A stretch of 64,000 nucleotides of DNA from Adiantum capillus-veneris (lineage: Eukaryota > Streptophyta > Polypodiopsida > Polypodiales > Pteridaceae). The stretch covers positions 179,048,740-179,112,739 of the forward strand of contig CM043944.1 of NCBI GenBank assembly GCA_014529385.2, read 5' to 3'. Every line of letters begins with the position of its first letter. Position 1 is the stretch's first letter. The position numbers and the translations under genes are program-made. Under the pieces are notes generated by a model. It did not search any database, was not told the DNA's origin, and worked only from the letters and a program-made list of their open reading frames with translations. Shown here one piece after another: positions 33,878-45,691 of the stretch.

Positions 33878-34283
33878 TTTAAGCATGTGCTTTTCTGAAA
33901 GCATACCGGTCCTACCAAAGTTTACTAGAATTTTTTTAAAAAATTGTCTAGAACTCGAACTTATTGACCACTCCTACCCTTTGTCCATCACACATTGGGT
34001 GTGCTCCCGTCTTCATCGCTCTGTCTTATTGGGCATAAGCCATAAGGAGTTCTAGAACACTTGCACAAGAAGGATCAATTTTATTCTCGAACCACCATTT
34101 TTTTCCTTAGAGGGAGTGCTATCCTGTGGTGGATGTCTATAGCCACCAAGACACTCACTACAAGGACTTGGCAAGCTTTCAAGAAATTTTTTTCCCAAAG
34201 TTACATGCCTTCAGACATCTTCCTTTGGAGTGCATCTTCCTACAAAGTGGGGTATCGTGAAATGCTTGCCACAAAAATCCTAA
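33878..34283 (+). pseudogene. Gag-like region of the gag-only element (left part)
   Basis: The frame 34061-34283 reads FLRGSAILWWMSIATKTLTT, RTWQAFKKFFSQSYMP, matching the W...W...F.....P core of Gypsy capsid-type gag. It is cut by the Copia insertion after 34288, and the continuation resumes at 47117 (YDLKFFEIS...). Confidence 0.65.
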
Positions 34284-34288
34284 CAAAT

Positions 34289-34517
34289 TATTGGAATTAT
34301 GGTTGCAAGAAAACACAAACAGCTTGGAGAAGACGAAGGAAGCTCAAGGCACACAATAGAGAGTGTATTATACTTAGTGTGAAATGGAAAGATAGATAGC
34401 GCTAGAGTGATGGGCGTATATACAATGCACGAGGGCAAAAACCTCCTAAAGAGGGTAAAAATTCCCTGGCGGTCGTAGTGTGTTCACGCACATCACTACC
34501 ACATGTATATGGTGACA
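34289..34517 (-). repeat. Copia 3' LTR (229 bp)
   Basis: Plus-strand text TATTGGAATTATGGTTGC...TATGGTGACA. It matches 46887-47111 over its whole length with scattered substitutions. PPT (complement of AATCCCCCTGG) at 34518-34528. Confidence 0.9.
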
Positions 34518-34639
34518 AATCCCCCTGGAGTGATGCGGTGAACAAGAGCTGGCACATGAGTAAAGTGAAGTTCCATGACTTGAGGACATGATCAATCCAC
34601 AAAGGGGAGTAAGCACAAATCTTTGCGGAAAGCCTCTCA

Positions 34640-36141
34640 CTTCTCATGAGACAATGCCTTTGTGAAACGATCTGCAAGGTTTTTCTATGATGGCACATAA
34701 GCCAATTTGATCTCTCCTGCTGAGAGCCTCTCCCTGACACAGTGGTAATGCACCTCAATGTACTTTGTGAGAGCATGAAAAACTCGGTTCCTTGCAAGTG
34801 CCAATGTGCTTTGACTCTCAGTGTAGATAGTGTCTTGTCCAACACCCAAATCAACCATAAGGAGTCTGAGCCATACACACTGAACCGTAGTTGTGAAGAC
34901 TGCCCTGTACTCAGCCTCACAACTCAAAGTGGCCACAATAAATTGCTTCTTGCTCAGCCATGATATACATGAACTGCCAAGCACGGAAAAAAAACCATTT
35001 TTGGACACTCGCTTGTCAAAACAACCAGCCCAATCTGAGTCCGAAAAAGCATGTAAGTGGGCGGCAATGATCCCCCCTTGGGATAAAACAAGCCAAGATG
35101 TAAAGTGCCACTAAGGTAGCAGAAAATCCTCTTGATAGCCTGCCAATGCTTAGACCCTGGGCTATGCATAAATTTGCTAATGTATGAGACTACAAACTGA
35201 ATATCTGGCCTTGTGTTGCATACATAAATGAGGCATTGGTAAAGAGTGATATCAGTAGGATCACCAACATCATGAAGACTCAATTTCAAACATGTTTCCA
35301 TGGGAGTGGAAATAGGTTTGCAACCCTCAAGTCCAAACTTACATAGCAATGTCTCTATGTAACTTTTCTGACACAAGGCAATACCACCATCACACTGGTT
35401 AAATTGTATACCCAGCTAATGATGCAGCAACCACAAATCTTTCATCTTGAAAGAAGCATTCAAATTAGCCTTAAATTTAGCAATATGTCTCTCATTTGGG
35501 CCAGTGATCAACAAATCATCTACGTAAAGAACCACAGTGAGAAGTACATCACCCTCACACTTCACATATAATGTGCTTTTTTTTGGACTGTTACAAAAGC
35601 CTCGTTTGACCAAATGAGTGTCAGCTTTCTCATACCAACCACGAGGAGATTGATTCAACCCATACAAAGCCTTCTTACATCTACACACTTTGTCCTCTTG
35701 TCCTTTCTTGACAAAACCACGAGGCTGTGTTACGTAAATCTCCTCAAATATGTCACCATTCAAGAAAGTAGTAACAATGTTTGATTGATGTACATCCCAA
35801 CCAAAATGAGCTACCAATGCACGTAGAAAAGGCACAATAGTCAAACGACAAGTGGGAACAAAAGTCTCTTCATAATCTATGCCTTTTTGTTGTGCATAAC
35901 CCTTTGCAACAAGTCAAGCCTTATGGTGATCGATCTCACCATCTAGCTTGCATTTTAAGTTGTAAACCCACTTTGTACTACCAATGGCCTTTTTGCTAGG
36001 AGGTAAATCACATAAATTCCATGTGTCATTTTCTATAAGTGCATCATATTCTGATTGCATGGTAGCCATCCAATTTTCTAAATTTTGTGCTTTATCAAAA
36101 GATAGAGGTTCCTCAACATCATGTAAGCTAGACTCAGCCAA
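34640..36141 (-). pseudogene. Copia reverse transcriptase and RNase H
   Basis: RT starts MAESSLHDVEEPLSF (36141), with NDTWNLCDLPPSKKAIGSTK, KWVYNLKCK, a stop near 35914, then FGWDVHQSNIVTTFLNGDIFEE, FVKKGQEDKVCRCKKALYGL, LYVDDLLITG (catalytic YVDD at about 35520) and GIQF. RNase H has ISWLSKKQFIVATLSCEAEYRA (34900-34960) and ALTKYIEVHYHCVRE. At least four stops or frame changes separate the blocks (35914, 35416, about 35010, about 34685). Confidence 0.95.
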
Positions 36142-36193
36142 AGCATAACAATCTGATGACTAAGATGCATGGACAAAGCCTGAACGAGTACGA

Positions 36194-37230
36194 CTATACA
36201 AAGGTGTGTCCAGTTACTGTCATGCAATGTATGCACCAGCCTTTTGGCATACCTCTAGCCTGCTCATTTTCAGCCCTTTCCTCATCAAGTACATCATGTA
36301 CATCTGCATCAGTAATACGCTGATATATAACATTTTCGGAAACCCCCATAGGCTGTACATTTACCTCATTGGAATTTCCATTCAAACTTCCACCACTAAA
36401 AAGAGTCAACAAAGTATCATAAATGTCTTGTGGGCTTACATTACTATCTCTAGTACATGACAGGAAGGGCTGAATAGAATCTTCCACAAACACTACATCC
36501 CCGTGAAACCAAAATACGCTTTGTTTGCAGATGATACAACCTGTAACCTTTAACACTTTAACCAGCAAAAATACGTTTGATAGACTTATCATCCAATTTT
36601 CTTTGTTGTGTTTGTGGCACCAAAGCATACGCCAAATAGCCTAAAGCACGCATGTGCTCAATAGAAGTCTTTCTATCATGCCGTGCTTCATATGAGTAAT
36701 AGAATACAAAGCTTTTGTAGGACACCTATTAAGTACATAAGTGGCACACATGATGGCCTCAAGCCAAAAAGAATGCGGCAAAGCTTGACTTTTGACCATA
36801 CATCCTACCATTTCCGTAAGTGACCCATTTTTCTTCTCAGCTAGACCATTTTGTTGAGGCGTATAAGGAATTTTACATTGGTGTTTTATCCTACGACTAG
36901 CCAAAATGCATTAAATTCATGAGACATATACTCCCCCCCTCGATCACAATAGAGGGTGCCCATAGTACATTCCAAGACATTTTCAGCCATAGCCACAAAT
37001 TATTTGAAGCACATAAAAACTTTGAACTAAGAGAGAATTCCCATGCATGCCTAGAGTAATCATCATCAATGAAAGCCACGAAGTACAGTTAATTGCCCAA
37101 GGATGAAGTTTGCATGGGCCCACAAACATCACTATGCACAAGATGCAACCTGCATGTGGCCCTAACTGAACAACCCTTTGAAATTTAGAATGCTATAATT
37201 TACCTCCCAAAATACAGCCTTCACAAATCA
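36194..37230 (-). pseudogene. Copia integrase
   Basis: Minus-strand pieces: CEGCILGGKL...HSKF near 37160-37225 (zinc-finger side), MAFIDDDYSRHAWEF (37079), CKIPYTPQQNGLAEKKNGSL with the catalytic E around 36835, SFWLEAIMCATYVLNRCPTKAL and the C-terminal part 36194-36628. Several frameshifts. Confidence 0.9.
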
Positions 37231-38003
37231 TGTTCAGACAGGTGCTTCAAGAGGAGGCAAAGACAGCATCAACCAACAAACATAGCATCACCAACAAACG
37301 CCCATAACAAACTCCACACTCACAACACTGACAAACAACAACAATGACCAAAACGTGCCATGCCACCAATTTTGCAATCTGTAAAAAGCCCTTGAAATTG
37401 CAACAATGTGCATTTGCAAAATCTAGTCCACACATTCATACAAAGTGAGCAATATACGGCCCATGGCACAAAAGGCCAATGCAACACAAATTTAATCCCC
37501 AAAACTGCATCTCCAATTGTACATCTGTCATCGATAAATTGAACTAACTCCATAAGTCAGCATGTGCAGATACAAACAAAAGATTCTTCTTGATCCCAGG
37601 TACAAAAGTGCATCAACAAGTGTAAACAACTGCCATTTGCAGTAATAAGAACAATCTTTCCAACTCCCTTAAACAGGATAAGAGCATTTTTGGCACAAGT
37701 GTGACCGAATTCGCATGAGGGAGAGACTCAAGAGAGGTGAGCAATTCATGATGTGAGGTAATGTGCTTTGTAGCACCACTATTGAAATATCACACATGTG
37801 AATTTGCAACAACTGACATGCATGCATCATAGACAACAGGATTGTAAATGCACTTTGCACTATTCTGCATCAACAGCAGCATCACAGTCTCCTTTCAGAA
37901 AAGACTCAACAATGGCTGCATTTGTAGTGGAACTAGCATTTACAGTGGAACCAACCTCTTTCTTCTTAGCCTCTTTGGACTTCAACTTATGACTGCTTAA
38001 TCA
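37231..38003 (-). pseudogene. Copia protease and linker, up to the CACTA insertion
   Basis: The protease active site reads NSGATKHITS at about 37752-37783, so the catalytic Asp of D-S-G-A-T has become Asn. VLYVPGIKKN-type linker sequence follows toward 37560 in a shifted frame. At 37900-38000 the post-zinc-knuckle Lys-rich part of gag (KEVGSTVNASS) is still readable, and the CACTA element is inserted inside the zinc knuckle coding sequence. Confidence 0.75.
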
Positions 38004-38029
38004 CACTACAAGAGGTTGTGTGCTCTTGT

Positions 38030-38262
38030 GACGCTCTTAGCGACGGAAATACACTGGGTTTTTATAACCCCCGGCGTCGCTATAACCGTCGCTAAAAGCG
38101 TCACTACGAGAGCGTCGCTATCTGCGTCGCTATAGGCGTCGCTATATAGCGACGCCTATAGCGACGCAGATAGCGACGCTCTCACAGAAGAGTATAGCGA
38201 CGCATATAGCGACGTTACAGAGCCATAAATAGCGACGCTTATAGCGACGCCTGAGAGAATAT
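38030..38262. repeat. Left subterminal repeat array of the CACTA element
   Basis: More than a dozen GCGTCGC/GCGACGC motifs in both orientations, spaced about 10-13 bases. Bases 38108-38183 form a perfect 76-bp palindrome without a loop (arms of 38 bases centred on GCTAT|ATAGC). Confidence 0.95.
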
Positions 38263-38268
38263 TTTTTT

Positions 38269-38297
38269 GGTGGCAGGGCATTGAATGCCCTGCCACC
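38269..38297. other. Perfect hairpin at the inner edge of the left array
   Basis: Arms GGTGGCAGGGCATT and AATGCCCTGCCACC are separated by a single G. Confidence 0.95.
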
Positions 38298-38760
38298 CAT
38301 CAACCATATTGTACTTGATTCACTTTTTAAAAAAAGTGCAAAGGTAAATAATAGACCCAAAATAGTCACCCACAAGACGCATTGTTTGCAAAATTGACAA
38401 TTGTACACATCATAGACAAACTGAATTGATTGCAAATGTAATAATAGACAATTGTACAACATCATAGGCATAAAGAATTGATTGGCAAAAGGAATTGCGG
38501 GTGACAAATGTAATAATATACATGGTTCAAAAAGACGTATAAAATCCGTCTCATGATACATAAGCTATGAGAAACCCTAAACTAATGCTATCTAGCTACG
38601 GCTAAACTGACGTCGTCTAATCAGACGTCTCATCGCGTCAAAGCGGCGTATCTGTCGGATTCTGCAAAAAAAGACAATAAGACAGTATTTCAGTAAATAT
38701 AAACATATAACGACATTTATAAAATCAATACAAAAAATAAAAAAGAGTAAACCCAATACT
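38298..38760. other. AT-rich spacer downstream of the TnpA-type gene
   Basis: Short uninformative frames only; presumably 3' untranslated sequence of the minus-strand transcript. Confidence 0.4.
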
Positions 38761-38763
38761 AAC

Positions 38764-39935
38764 CATGCCGCCGCGAGAACTGAGAATGTCCATCAGGCGT
38801 TTAAAAGCCCTTCCTATCCTGCGTACTCGCGCTCGTACGGTGTGTGGGATCACGTCCTGTCATCGACCACTGTCAAAACATACAAAGATTTCATTATGTT
38901 AGAACTAAAAAACTCATAAACCCTAAACTATCGAACATGCATAAAGAGCAATGTGAAAAGACTTACAAAATCGGCCTCAAATGATGCCCATCCACCGCTC
39001 CCCAAGTGGTGCGAGCTCCCTACCTCTACTCGCGCTCTGGCTGCATCCTTTTGTTGCTTCCACTTGTCGGGATTCTCGCGCGCTGCTTTCTTCGCATTCT
39101 TCCAATCTTCTTTGGCCAGCCAATCTGGCCTATTCCACCCATTCTTGATTGCTTTTTGCACTTCGGAACGCTTGTGTTTGCAGTATTCGCGCATTCGAAT
39201 CTTCATCAGGTTTTCATTGAAGCGTTGATCCCGTGTTGGAACGGGAAACTCATCATGAAGTATGCTGATGACTCTGTTTTTTAAATCACTTGGTACTTCA
39301 CTCCATTTGTTTAGTATACAGTGTCTAAACAGCTGAGAGCAAAGACCACGCATGCGCGAGATCACCTTCTTGCCGTCATCATCCATGATGATGCCGCCGC
39401 TGATGTCGACGGAGTAAGGCAAGCCCTCTGGCCGGTGACGCGTGAACCTGGGTGTCCCGGCAGGGGTCTCTAGCGGCGTGTCGATGGGGGTACGGACGTC
39501 AGGTGTCTCCATCGGCGTCTGGGCGCCGAAGCGAGGAGTGTCGAGTGGGGGTGGCTCCTGGCGGAGTAGGTAGAGGTGTGTAGCTTCTAGGAACAGTCAG
39601 CCGTGCAAAACCTGGCGTAGACGGCGATGCTGTGGCTGGTGTGGGGGCGGGCAAAGAAGGGGAGGGTAAAGAGCCTCGTCGAACACGAGGCGGTGTGGAG
39701 GCATCGGTGGCGGAATCCCACAACAACCGCCACCGCCACCACTAGAGCGCCGGTGTCTAGACGAGTGTGACGCTCGTCTCGTCGACGCCGAAGCTTCGGA
39801 GCGCGCCGAATGCTCCGAAAGAGAGGGAGATGCGGATGGTGTAGGAACGCACGATGATGCGCTAGAGCGATGACGCTCCACGTACCACTGTCTCTGCTGC
39901 GGTGACAAAGAAGAAAGAAACTCCTCATCATCCAT
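38764..39935 (-). pseudogene. CACTA TnpA-type accessory protein (Transposase_24-like)
   Basis: Starts MDDEEFLSSLSPQQRQWY at 39935. A Ser/Pro/Arg-rich N-terminal part follows, then Pro/Thr repeats, then the conserved block from 39480: RTPIDTPLETPAGTP, WSEVPSDLKNRVISILHDEF, RMREYCKHKRSEVQKAIKN and SSHHLGSGGWASFEADF, ending at a GTAAGT donor near 38962. This W..k...W...F and H.GS..F layout resembles plant En/Spm TnpA proteins, which bind the subterminal repeats. A short further exon (WSMTGRDPTHRTSAS) follows an AG at about 38880. The proline-rich stretch is in another frame (two compensating frame changes, near 39715 and 39520), so the gene is probably inactive. Confidence 0.75.
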
Positions 39936-40207
39936 ACCTGCATTAAACACACGAATATTTAAACTTAATATTGAATGAATAGAGTAGACAATGACGCAAA
40001 GACCATTAAATACAATGACGTAATGACGCATATAAATACAATGACGCAATGAATCGAGTGATAGAAGAGGCAAGTCGAAAACTCAGAATTTTCAATCAAA
40101 AGATGTGAGCGCGAGTAGAAAAGAGCGCTACACACCATGGAAGCTACTTAGAGAGCTAGAGCTTTTACAGCACGGAGCAAAATTGTTCAAATACAATATT
40201 TGTGGCT

Positions 40208-43200
40208 TTAAGAGATCTCTCTCTCATCCTCGCATAACTCAGCATAACTTCCTATATCTATATAGAGCTCTCCGTTTAAACACATATCCTCTGTTTCATT
40301 TTGTAGCTCCTCTGCATGCACCCCATATAGAGTAGTAGAATCTTGATGCTCGTCTGGCACCACCGCAGCGGCTTCTGATTGAGCATCTTCTCTAATCTCC
40401 TCCATTGATGTCGTTGTGATTGGCACATGGTAGCCTTCATACGTCCTTGCACTACGAGGGGCTACCTCTATGACGTACCACCAGTTTGATGTAGACTTTG
40501 TAGGATGAAATACTACCTGCCAGAGCCACATAACTTACATGAGAGCTTTCAAGCACATAACTTGTAAAAGGGGGATGTTAACTATTTATATACTTACTTG
40601 TTCACAATGCTCGGGTAGTACGAAAGTGTCTCTTAGGTCAGTCCATTTCTTAGTAGAATCCACCTCAAGAAAACCAGACTCTCCTCTACGCACAGTAGCG
40701 TTTCGACCTCCATGATTATCTTGAACCATTGCACGTCGAACAAGTCGACAAAAAATCCTCTGTAATCGATCCTCAAAATCTCTTGCAGCGTGCCGAAGTA
40801 AGTGAGTTCCGCCACCACGGGATCTGCATCAGAGGAACGTCGTCGACTAGACTGTTCAAATTTTGCCATGATTCCACAATCTTGAGTAAAACGCTTTTTG
40901 TCGATTCGTTCCACCCTAAAATGTCGACCTTTACACCATGCTGCTGTGTATGACTTATACTACAACGAACAAAGATTATGAGTGGCCGTTCAAACGTTTA
41001 TAAATAAAGTCACTTGCTAGTCGTACATTGCAAACTTACCTTGGTCGCGCAACCTCGAGAGTACTCCCACTCTTCTTCAGTCACTTCGTCACCGCATTGT
41101 TGTGCGCTTTTCAATTGGTTGTGCAACCATCTTAAGCTCATGAAGGTTGGTAGGCTCTCCAGAACCGCTGGATAGTGCATCGGTGGTCGTCTTCCCCGTC
41201 TCCACTCGATTCGTGCCCTTTGTCGCTCTTGCTTTGCATCCTCATATTGTGAAATCCACTTTTGCATCACTGGATTGTGAAGCATGCAAAATCGGTTGAT
41301 TTTAGCCTCTAGATCTTCCGTCATCTTCTTCTCAACACCGAGATTGCACATGACAATCCCAGATATGCGCTCATCATCTATGGTTCGCCATAGCGTGTCC
41401 CGGGATTTATCAAATCCGTCTAGCCACTCTCCAATGTACACTAGGGACTCTGATACCAACCAACCTTCTTCCATGCTACCCTCCAGACGTGCCTTTTGAC
41501 GCACATATCCCTTAAGCGTTTTCATGAAACGCTCTAAGAAGAACATCCATCTGGAATGAACTGTGCCAGCTATTTCCACCTCATCAACTATGTGAATAAG
41601 AAGATGCACCTGAATGGTTAGTATTGTAGTAGGAAAATGTTTCTCAAACATGCACACAAGCTCCGCAGCATTTAGTTTGGCGAATGGTATGGAGTCTACG
41701 TCGATCTCCTTTTGTGAGATCCATTGCACCAGCTTTGTAAGTTTGTAGATTGTGTTACGGATGTCGAGAGACAAACATCCCTCAATGGCAACCGGTAAAA
41801 TAAACTGTAGAGTATGTGCAGCAATGATATTAAAGTCCACATTTTATGCAATGATATTAAAGTCCACTATGAACGTACCTGACACATTTTATGCCAATCG
41901 TGTGACTTCAAACCGGTAAGCTTTCCTTCTTTAGTAAAACACGTTCGGAGCGAGTGCATTACGCCAGTGGGGGTCCGCAAAGATCGAATGGCCTCTTTTA
42001 CTTTGCGTTCTTGGGCTCCTGTGAAAATCCATGGTGCTTTAGGAAGTTTTATCGATCCATCAGACGCTGTTTGCGGCCAATATTGCTCCATACGATCCAC
42101 ATTTCTAAGGTCAACTCTGGCTCCCAAAGTATCTTTCTTGCCGGTCAAATGGTCTCATAGTAGATTACCCACATTCTTGAATATGTGCATTGGATCGAGC
42201 AAGTGATTGATCACGAGTCGGGGCCAGTATGGTAACTCGTACCATAGAGATAGTCTCTTCATCCCTGGAGGCAATCCGTCATCGCACATCTCCTTCTGCT
42301 CTAACCATACTTGTGCAGACATCCTTGGTGGCTCTCTTCCCAAAAAGCCGTCGCGTAACACATGATTCTCCGGAAGATACGCTTGATGACCTTCGTAGAT
42401 TTGCTTCTTCAGTGAGGGTGCCCTACGTGCATTCAGTCTAGGTCCACATGTGACACATGCTCTGTATCCGCTTGTTTGAAGCCCTGTATGTATACACATG
42501 ATAATAGATCAACTATGGGGAAAAACAAGATTTACAGTGTCTGAGAGAGGAGTGTCAATAGATCACCTGAGCATTCTGTTAGCCCGGGATAGTCATGCAT
42601 GGTCCACATTAGAATACCTCTGATCAAAGCATTCCGTCGTCCTGTGTGTCGGCTCATATCCACCACCTCTATGCCAATCCACAATTGTTGTAGCTCTTCC
42701 AATAGTGGACGAAGATACACATCCATATTCCCCACTTTATATCGCCCTGGCACAATCAAGCTTAGCCATAGGTGCCCCTTCTTCGTAGTCAACCACGGGG
42801 GAATGTTGTAGTTGACGATGAAAACGGGCCATACACTGTAAGATGTTGATCTTTGACCAAATGGATTTACGCCATCCATAGCCAGGCCTAAGCGCAAATT
42901 TCGAGCTTCCCTGGCAAAATCCGACCATGTTCCATCTATATGTTTCCAGGCTGCTCAATCTGCAGGAATTCGTAGCACACCATCCGAAGATTTATTCTCC
43001 TCATGCCATGATGCTAGGGCGGCCATGGACTTACATTCGAAGAAATGCTTGATGCGAGGAAGCAAAGGAAAATGTCGCAAAACCTTTTGTGGAATTTTTG
43101 TCCCGTGGAGATCTACTCGATATCTTTCGGAATCACATTTCGGACACTTCTCCATGTCTGTGTATTCCCCTCTGAAAAGAATGCAGTCATTAGGACAAGC

Positions 43201-43935
43201 GTGGATAGAATTGTAATCCATCCCCAAGTTTCGCAAAATCTTTCTTGCTTCATCTCGGGAATCTGGCATCACATTGTCAGCTGGTAGAATGTGCTCTTTC
43301 AGCAATCTACACAACATAAAAATATGATACAGTCGTGTAAAAATCTATCAGATCATTATACATTTAGAGTTCTATTAAAGTAAACTAATTGTAATAGATC
43401 ACCTGAAAAGTGCTATGACGCTAGTGTCACTCCATCCAAACTTTGCCTGCATGTTGAGAAGAACCAGGAGTGCTTTCAATCTAGACATACGTGCTCCATT
43501 ATACAATGATGTATCGGCTTCACTTTTCATATCATCATAGATAAGCCTTTCTGAATCCATGATCGTCTCGATCATTTCATCAATCTCGGGCTCAAACATT
43601 GCCTCGTTGGGAATGTGCTCTGCATGATCATCCCCCGAGCTGTCAGAGGCTACATCTTGTGGCCTCACATATGCTGCTTGACCAAAGCGCCTGCGAATAC
43701 GTCTATTGGGTTGCAAGATTGCTGCTTGTTGGCCAACGTCAGAGTCCGACGAGCTATAATTGGCAACAACTCGATCTATAATAGATGGATCGAACTCGCC
43801 AAATTCGCGAACGTGCTGCAAAGAAGCACGTCTTGTCCGTCGCACAGCATGCTTGCATTGATTACAAGGACATAAGACCCTCGTTGAGAGATAGGTGTTT
43901 CGGTTGGACGGTCCCACATCCTCGTCGCTACTCAT
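40208..43935 (-). pseudogene. CACTA TNP2-type transposase, six exons
   Basis: The catalytic transposase of the element. My exon model from GT/AG junctions: 43935-43403, 43306-42567, 42483-41879, 41814-41040, 40959-40598 and 40516-40208; introns are 64-98 nt. Exon 1 has the transposase-associated zinc motif (LCPCNQCKHAV) and an acidic linker. Exons 1-3 carry the TNP2 domain: HACPNDCILFRGEY, CPKCDSERY, VLRHFPLLPRIKHFF, GMKRLSLWYELPYW, INHLLDPMHIFKNV. Exon 4 is DUF4218-like (FERFMKTLKGYVRQKARLEG) and exons 5-6 DUF4216-like (YFGTLQEILRIDY). Damage: TGA at 42955-42957 and 42155-42157, and a frame change in exon 5 near 40719. All splice junctions remain. Confidence 0.9.
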
Positions 43936-43997
43936 AATGAGGATAAAAAACTTATAACCTGGACAACAAATTTAATATTCTATTGGCATTCTTCGTC

Positions 43998-44065
<68 letters not shown>

Positions 44066-45166
44066 ACCTCACATTCTCTAGTCATGTCCAATCCCCGCAC
44101 ACCTCGGTCTAGAGGTGCACGGAGATCAGAACCACCGGGTTATAATCTCGTCTTTATTGGTCAATACCTATATTTGTGGGTACAAGAAATCTAGACACCC
44201 ACGTCTACATGATACTGCATGTAGTGGACAAAATCCCTTTGCCTCTTCTCTAGCTGTAGCACTTCACTTCATCTTAACATCTTTTCACAGTAGATCTTTT
44301 CACTGTTCGTCTAACTCTAAACCCTAAACCGTAAGTAATTCTTGCGTGGACTCGATCTAACGTAAATAAGCATAAATCTAAATAAACGTAAATCTAACTA
44401 AAAATAAAGCTAAATCTAATTTAACGTAAGTCTAATGACTAGAGGTTGTCTAGATGGTCATTGTGTCGGGGATGTAGTGACTCTTGCCGCCCTGAAGATC
44501 CACCTTCTTCCCTATCTTCTGAAGACATTTCACCAGTACTTTTGGATCGACGGAGCCCACCATGAGTGAAGGCAGCAATACCCTATATTCCATTGAGGGC
44601 TGTCTTCACCCGCTTCATGCAGGCATCGCAGTCTATGGAGACCCGCATCTAATCTAATATAACGTAAATCTAAATCTAGCTTAAATAAACGTAAATCTAG
44701 TTAAAAATAAACCTAAATCTAATTTAATGTAAGTCTACATATAACCTAATCTTTAACGTCTTTTAAGATAGTTTCCTACGACGTTATAACTCTCTTCTTC
44801 CTGTGTGTGTGCGTGTGTGTGGATGTGTGTGCCAATAAAAAGAGATAAATGGTATAACCTTTCTATCACCCATGCCAAGTATGATAGATTGATTATGCCA
44901 TTTCTCTCTTGAATAATAGGTCTTCAGTTCAACTCCTCGTCGGCTAGATCTTTAGGTCTTTTAATTTTAATTAGTTTCCTACGACGCTCCCTTAGTTTCT
45001 CTTTCTTTCTCTCTCAATGTGTGTGCGTTTTTTGTTTATGCATGTTCTCTCTCTCTTTTCCTCTCTCAATGCGTGCGTTTTTTGTTTATGCATGCTCTCT
45101 CTCTCTCTTTTTCTCTCTCAATGTGTGTGTGCATTCTTTATTTATGTATGTGTGTGCGTTTTTGCA

Positions 45167-45232
<66 letters not shown>

Positions 45233-45440
45233 AACACTATGTGTGTGTGTGTATGTGTGTGTGTGAGAGAGAGAGAGAGGAAGAGAGAAAGAGGGGAAGG
45301 GAACATGAGAATGAGGAGAGGGAAGGAGCATACCTGGCTCTCCTTCCTCTCCTCGTGTGTGTGTATGTGTGTGTGTAAAAGAAAAAGAGAGAGAGAGAGA
45401 GAGAGAGTGAGGGAGAGCGTTACCTGCTCTTTGCTTGAGG
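43936..45440. repeat. Microsatellite-rich 5' region of the CACTA element
   Basis: (CT)n at 43999-44062; a minisatellite-like block of TAAACGTAAATCTA variants at about 44355-44430 and 44645-44750; degenerate repeats of TCTCAATGTGTGTGCG near 45013-45130; (CT)n at 45165-45229; then GT, GA and mixed tracts to 45417. Long frames such as 45017-45469 are pure products of these repeats. Confidence 0.85.
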
Positions 45441-45481
45441 GCGCCGAAAAACTCAGATCTGAGATCTGAGTTTTTGGGCGC
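45441..45481. other. Hairpin at the inner edge of the right array
   Basis: Arms of 20 bases (GCGCCGAAAAACTCAGATCT and its complement, one mismatch) around a single G. It mirrors the hairpin at 38269-38297. Confidence 0.95.
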
Positions 45482-45499
45482 GCTCGGTTATTTTTTTTA

Positions 45500-45672
45500 C
45501 CCCAGCTGGCGTCGCTATGAGCGTCGCTATGAGCGTCGCAAATTTCTTTGTAAATTTGCGACGCTCATAGCGACGCTTATAGCGACGCTCATAGCGACGC
45601 TTATAGCGACGCTCATAGCGACGCCGGGATTTTTTTTTTTTGAGCGTCGCTGTGTGAGCGTCGCTAATATGA
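45500..45672. repeat. Right subterminal repeat array of the CACTA element
   Basis: About a dozen GCGACGC/GCGTCGC motifs. 45509-45545 and 45552-45588 are inverted arms of 37 bases (one mismatch) around the loop CTTTGT. Confidence 0.95.
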
Positions 45673-45691
45673 AGAGCCTCTTGTAGTGTCA

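Larger units (their letters stand above)
38004..45688 (-). mobile_element. CACTA (En/Spm) DNA transposon, 7,685 bp
   Basis: Terminal inverted repeats CACTACAAGAGG / CCTCTTGTAGTG and a 3-bp duplication TCA (38001-38003, 45689-45691) bound it exactly. Both ends carry many copies of GCGACGC (subterminal transposase-binding type repeats). It encodes a TNP2-type transposase and a TnpA-type protein, both on the minus strand. It lies inside the gag zinc knuckle of the Copia element. Coding damage suggests it can no longer move by itself, but its ends look intact. Confidence 0.97.

Noticed and set aside
45017-45469. Long reading frames rich in Ser/Leu/Cys/Val in several frames
   Set aside because: They are translations of CT, GT and GA simple repeats; all frames are open for that reason alone.
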